Source: Apteryx mantelli (lineage: Eukaryota; Chordata; Aves; Apterygiformes; Apterygidae). From it: a DNA stretch of 64,000 bases. The stretch lies in contig NC_089981.1 in assembly GCF_036417845.1 (NCBI RefSeq), positions 26,556,001 through 26,620,000 on the forward strand. Direction: 5' to 3'. Every line of letters starts with the position of its first letter. Within the stretch, counting starts at the first letter, position 1. Below, piece by piece: positions 61,823 to 64,000 of the stretch. The position numbers were made by a program, and so were the translations under genes. A model generated the notes under the pieces. It made no database searches, was not told the origin of the DNA, and was given only the letters and a program-made list of their open reading frames with translations.

Positions 61823-64000
61823 ATAATGAGAATGTCTGGAAGGACTAAGGTAGTAAGCTGACACATCAGTCCCAGTAACTCCATTATGAATTCACAAATG
61901 TTTAGAAATACTTCTAGGTTTTGTTTCAGGTGTAGGAACTTTTTAAAGCTGGTTTCAGACTCTGACAGAAATGTTCAAAACAGATTTTTTTTTTCTTTTT
62001 TTTTTAATCCAACAAGCAAAATAAAGTATACTTTGTGGAATTCTTCCAGGTCTGGTATGCCTTTTGAAGTTCATTTTACGTCAAGTAGTATTTAACTTTT
62101 TAGTATGTGTTATTAATGACTGATTCCTGGCATGATGTTTAGAACATGTGGAAATTAGCCTCTGCTTGGAGAACAACTAGTTTTAAATCAGGGCTGCTGT
62201 TCTGTTCTGGTATTACCCCTGCTATTAAAGGAAAAATCCTGTAGTTCAAGACTGTCTCTCTGAAAAGGAGCATGGAATGAAACAGAATTGCTTGCTTTCA
62301 TTTATGGCATCTTAACCTTCTGGATGCAGAAATGTATCTGTTCCTAAAATAAAGCTATAGCTTTATCTTGCAGTTCATTGTGCTTCTCTGTACCTCGAAG
62401 GACTAATCCTTTTTAGAAATAAAATCCTTAAATTTTGTATTCTCTACTCTTCAAGGCCCTCTTTCTTCTACTTTAAGGAGTTTCATCTCCTCTTCCAGCC
62501 TGCATGGTTGCAGAGAGGAGTGCATTGGCATTTCATATTGCAAAAGATGCCTTTCTCAAAAACTTCACATGGTATGCAAGTTGCTTCAAATAACCCTTCT
62601 GCAGATTGTGAATGTAGCAAAAGCAGGTGAAAGTCAAGTCCTGCATAACTTCTGTGTGTTTTGATATTTGGAAAATTAAGTTTGGGAATCCCATTTTTCC
62701 CCTCTCAGGAGGTGTAGGTAAGGAAACATGTAAGCAGTTTGCCACTGAGAGGCTTCACTAAAGCAAAGCATGCCTGTTTGTAGTAGCTAGGCTTTAAATA
62801 CCTGTGCGTGGTTTTGCATCCCCAAATGGACTTCAGCCCCTAGGTGGGAAGGCTGGGCATTGGGTCTGTTCTATGGAGGCTGCTATGCTCCCCTTCTGAC
62901 TCCTGTTTGAGAGGAACAAAAGCAGGCCCATGGGCACCCAGGTAACAGAGCATTGCATAGGGCTTGAAAAGTCTTAAAACTGTGTATGTTGTTTCTGGTA
63001 CTAGTATTTGGGCATAGCCAACGGAGTTCTGATCTCATACCTGCAAGGGAAGAGAATATATGCGCTTTCAGAGGACCTAGCGCCGTAAGTAAATCTCTCT
63101 CTTCCCCCTGCCCCCAGTCCTTTGACCTATCCAGCCTTTCAGTGGCTAACATTGGGCACAACTGCAACTCTAAGCAGCTCCTTCCAAAGGAGATCATACT
63201 CCTTTACCCAAGTACTGTGAAAGAAGAAACTTTTGAGGATTTTTTTTGTATCATAAGAGATGCCAACTTTTTGTTCCAGCATTCAGTTTGAGAGGGTAGC
63301 TTTATACTCACTCTGCTTCTTTGTAAAGATAAATAAGCAATTAGCAAAGTGTAGAGAGTAAATTGAGAGACAAGCTTGAGAAACTAAGAAGTATGCTCCT
63401 TGAAAAGGAGATTTTTGCATTTCTATGAGCTTTGCCCTTTGGGTCAGTTTTGTCATTGTCACTTGACATACTTTGGGACATGGAAGTAAGGTGGGGAAAA
63501 TACGGAGAAGTTTGGGGGAAGTGCCTGTGTCTTTGTGAAGCGTGCCACTCTTGCACGCAACTGCCATTAAACAGGCTCTTGAACTCTAGAATGTTGACTT
63601 CTTCTTAACATTCTGACTGGGAATGAGATAAAACTGATAGAGGACTAGGGTGTCTAACAGGCAGCCATGTCTAGGCTAGATAAATGAACCATCAAGCTGA
63701 ACAAGCTTGTTAAATAGACCTACCTGGATAGTGTTATGTATATGCTAAAAAAGCTGCCTTAACAGAAGACCTTTTACTGGAAATAGTTCATGGAGGTGGA
63801 GAGGAGGAAGGAAAGGGGGCTTGGAGGAATTGAAAGCTACTGGAAGGTAAACAGAGAACCCGGGTATTAGGAGGGCAGGTAAACAGGGGAAATTTTAAAG
63901 CTTGGAAGGGGGCCAGGAGAGGGGGGGAAAAGGTGAATGCATCTTCTGCTTTGAAGAACCTGGTTTAATTGAAATCAAAATACAAACGTCTTCATGTGCT

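Larger units (their letters stand above)
13258..64000 (+). other. PLEKHA7 intron 3 (at least 50.7 kb, runs off the window)
   Basis: From the exon 3 donor to the end of the window I find no further PLEKHA7 exon. No segment continues the second WW domain or resembles the PH domain. Open frames within it are short, have no splice context and are of a size expected by chance in AT-rich DNA. Recognisable contents are six minus-strand CR1 fragments and scattered simple repeats listed separately. Regulatory elements are likely in so large an intron, but none can be identified from base composition alone. Confidence 0.75.
55991..64000. other. Intron 3, right-hand part
   Basis: AT-rich intronic sequence with a polypyrimidine duplication at 56.0 kb, an A/T inverted repeat at 61.8 kb and slightly GC-richer stretches near 59.3-60.5, 61.0-61.5 and 62.8-63.2 kb. 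The longer open frames here (about 100 codons) lack splice context and protein similarity. Nothing further is supported, and the window ends inside the intron. Confidence 0.5.

Noticed and set aside
1-64000. CRISPR arrays, tRNA/rRNA/snRNA genes, complete LTR retroviruses
   Set aside because: No regularly spaced repeats, cloverleaf-type sequences, known small-RNA cores or paired LTRs with a primer-binding site were seen on either strand.

Overview
The window is a piece of vertebrate nuclear genome, most likely from a bird. It is AT-rich, with introns, GT-AG splice sites and one sharp CpG island. The interspersed repeats that can be recognised are almost all decayed CR1 LINE fragments, the typical sauropsid retroelement, and their low density fits a bird better than a turtle or crocodile. 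There are no bacterial-style genes, operons, CRISPR arrays or structured RNA genes that I can support.

The only protein-coding gene recognised is the 5' end of PLEKHA7, on the + strand. PLEKHA7 is an adherens-junction protein with tandem WW domains and a PH domain. Three short coding exons (12648-12730, 12863-12939, 13200-13257) lie inside the CpG island at about 12.0-13.6 kb. They join in frame to give the first 72 residues plus two bases of codon 73: the whole first WW domain and the first half of the second. The introns between them are only 132 and 260 bp. After exon 3 a consensus donor opens an intron of at least 50.7 kb that runs off the right edge. No fourth exon was found.

Layout: 1-12.0 kb is upstream intergenic DNA with a small isolated CpG-rich patch at about 1.84-2.13 kb, two + strand CR1 fragments (8.66-8.93 and 9.46-9.80 kb) and a possible decayed transposon remnant near 5.9-6.9 kb. 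12.0-13.6 kb is the PLEKHA7 promoter, 5' UTR and exons 1-3. 13.26-64.0 kb is intron 3. It carries six minus-strand CR1 fragments at 14.1-18.3 kb and 43.6-44.7 kb, several microsatellites and short tandem duplications, and a CpG-enriched patch near 38.5-39.0 kb. Otherwise it is unremarkable AT-rich sequence.

No new multi-gene system is visible. The points most worth checking are the upstream CpG patch, whose GT donor is in the same phase as PLEKHA7 exon 1; the exon 1 leader, which is open in frame for 169 codons without an ATG and carries a G-quadruplex motif; an Asp at a normally conserved Asn position of WW1; and the strict antisense orientation of CR1 copies inside the gene.
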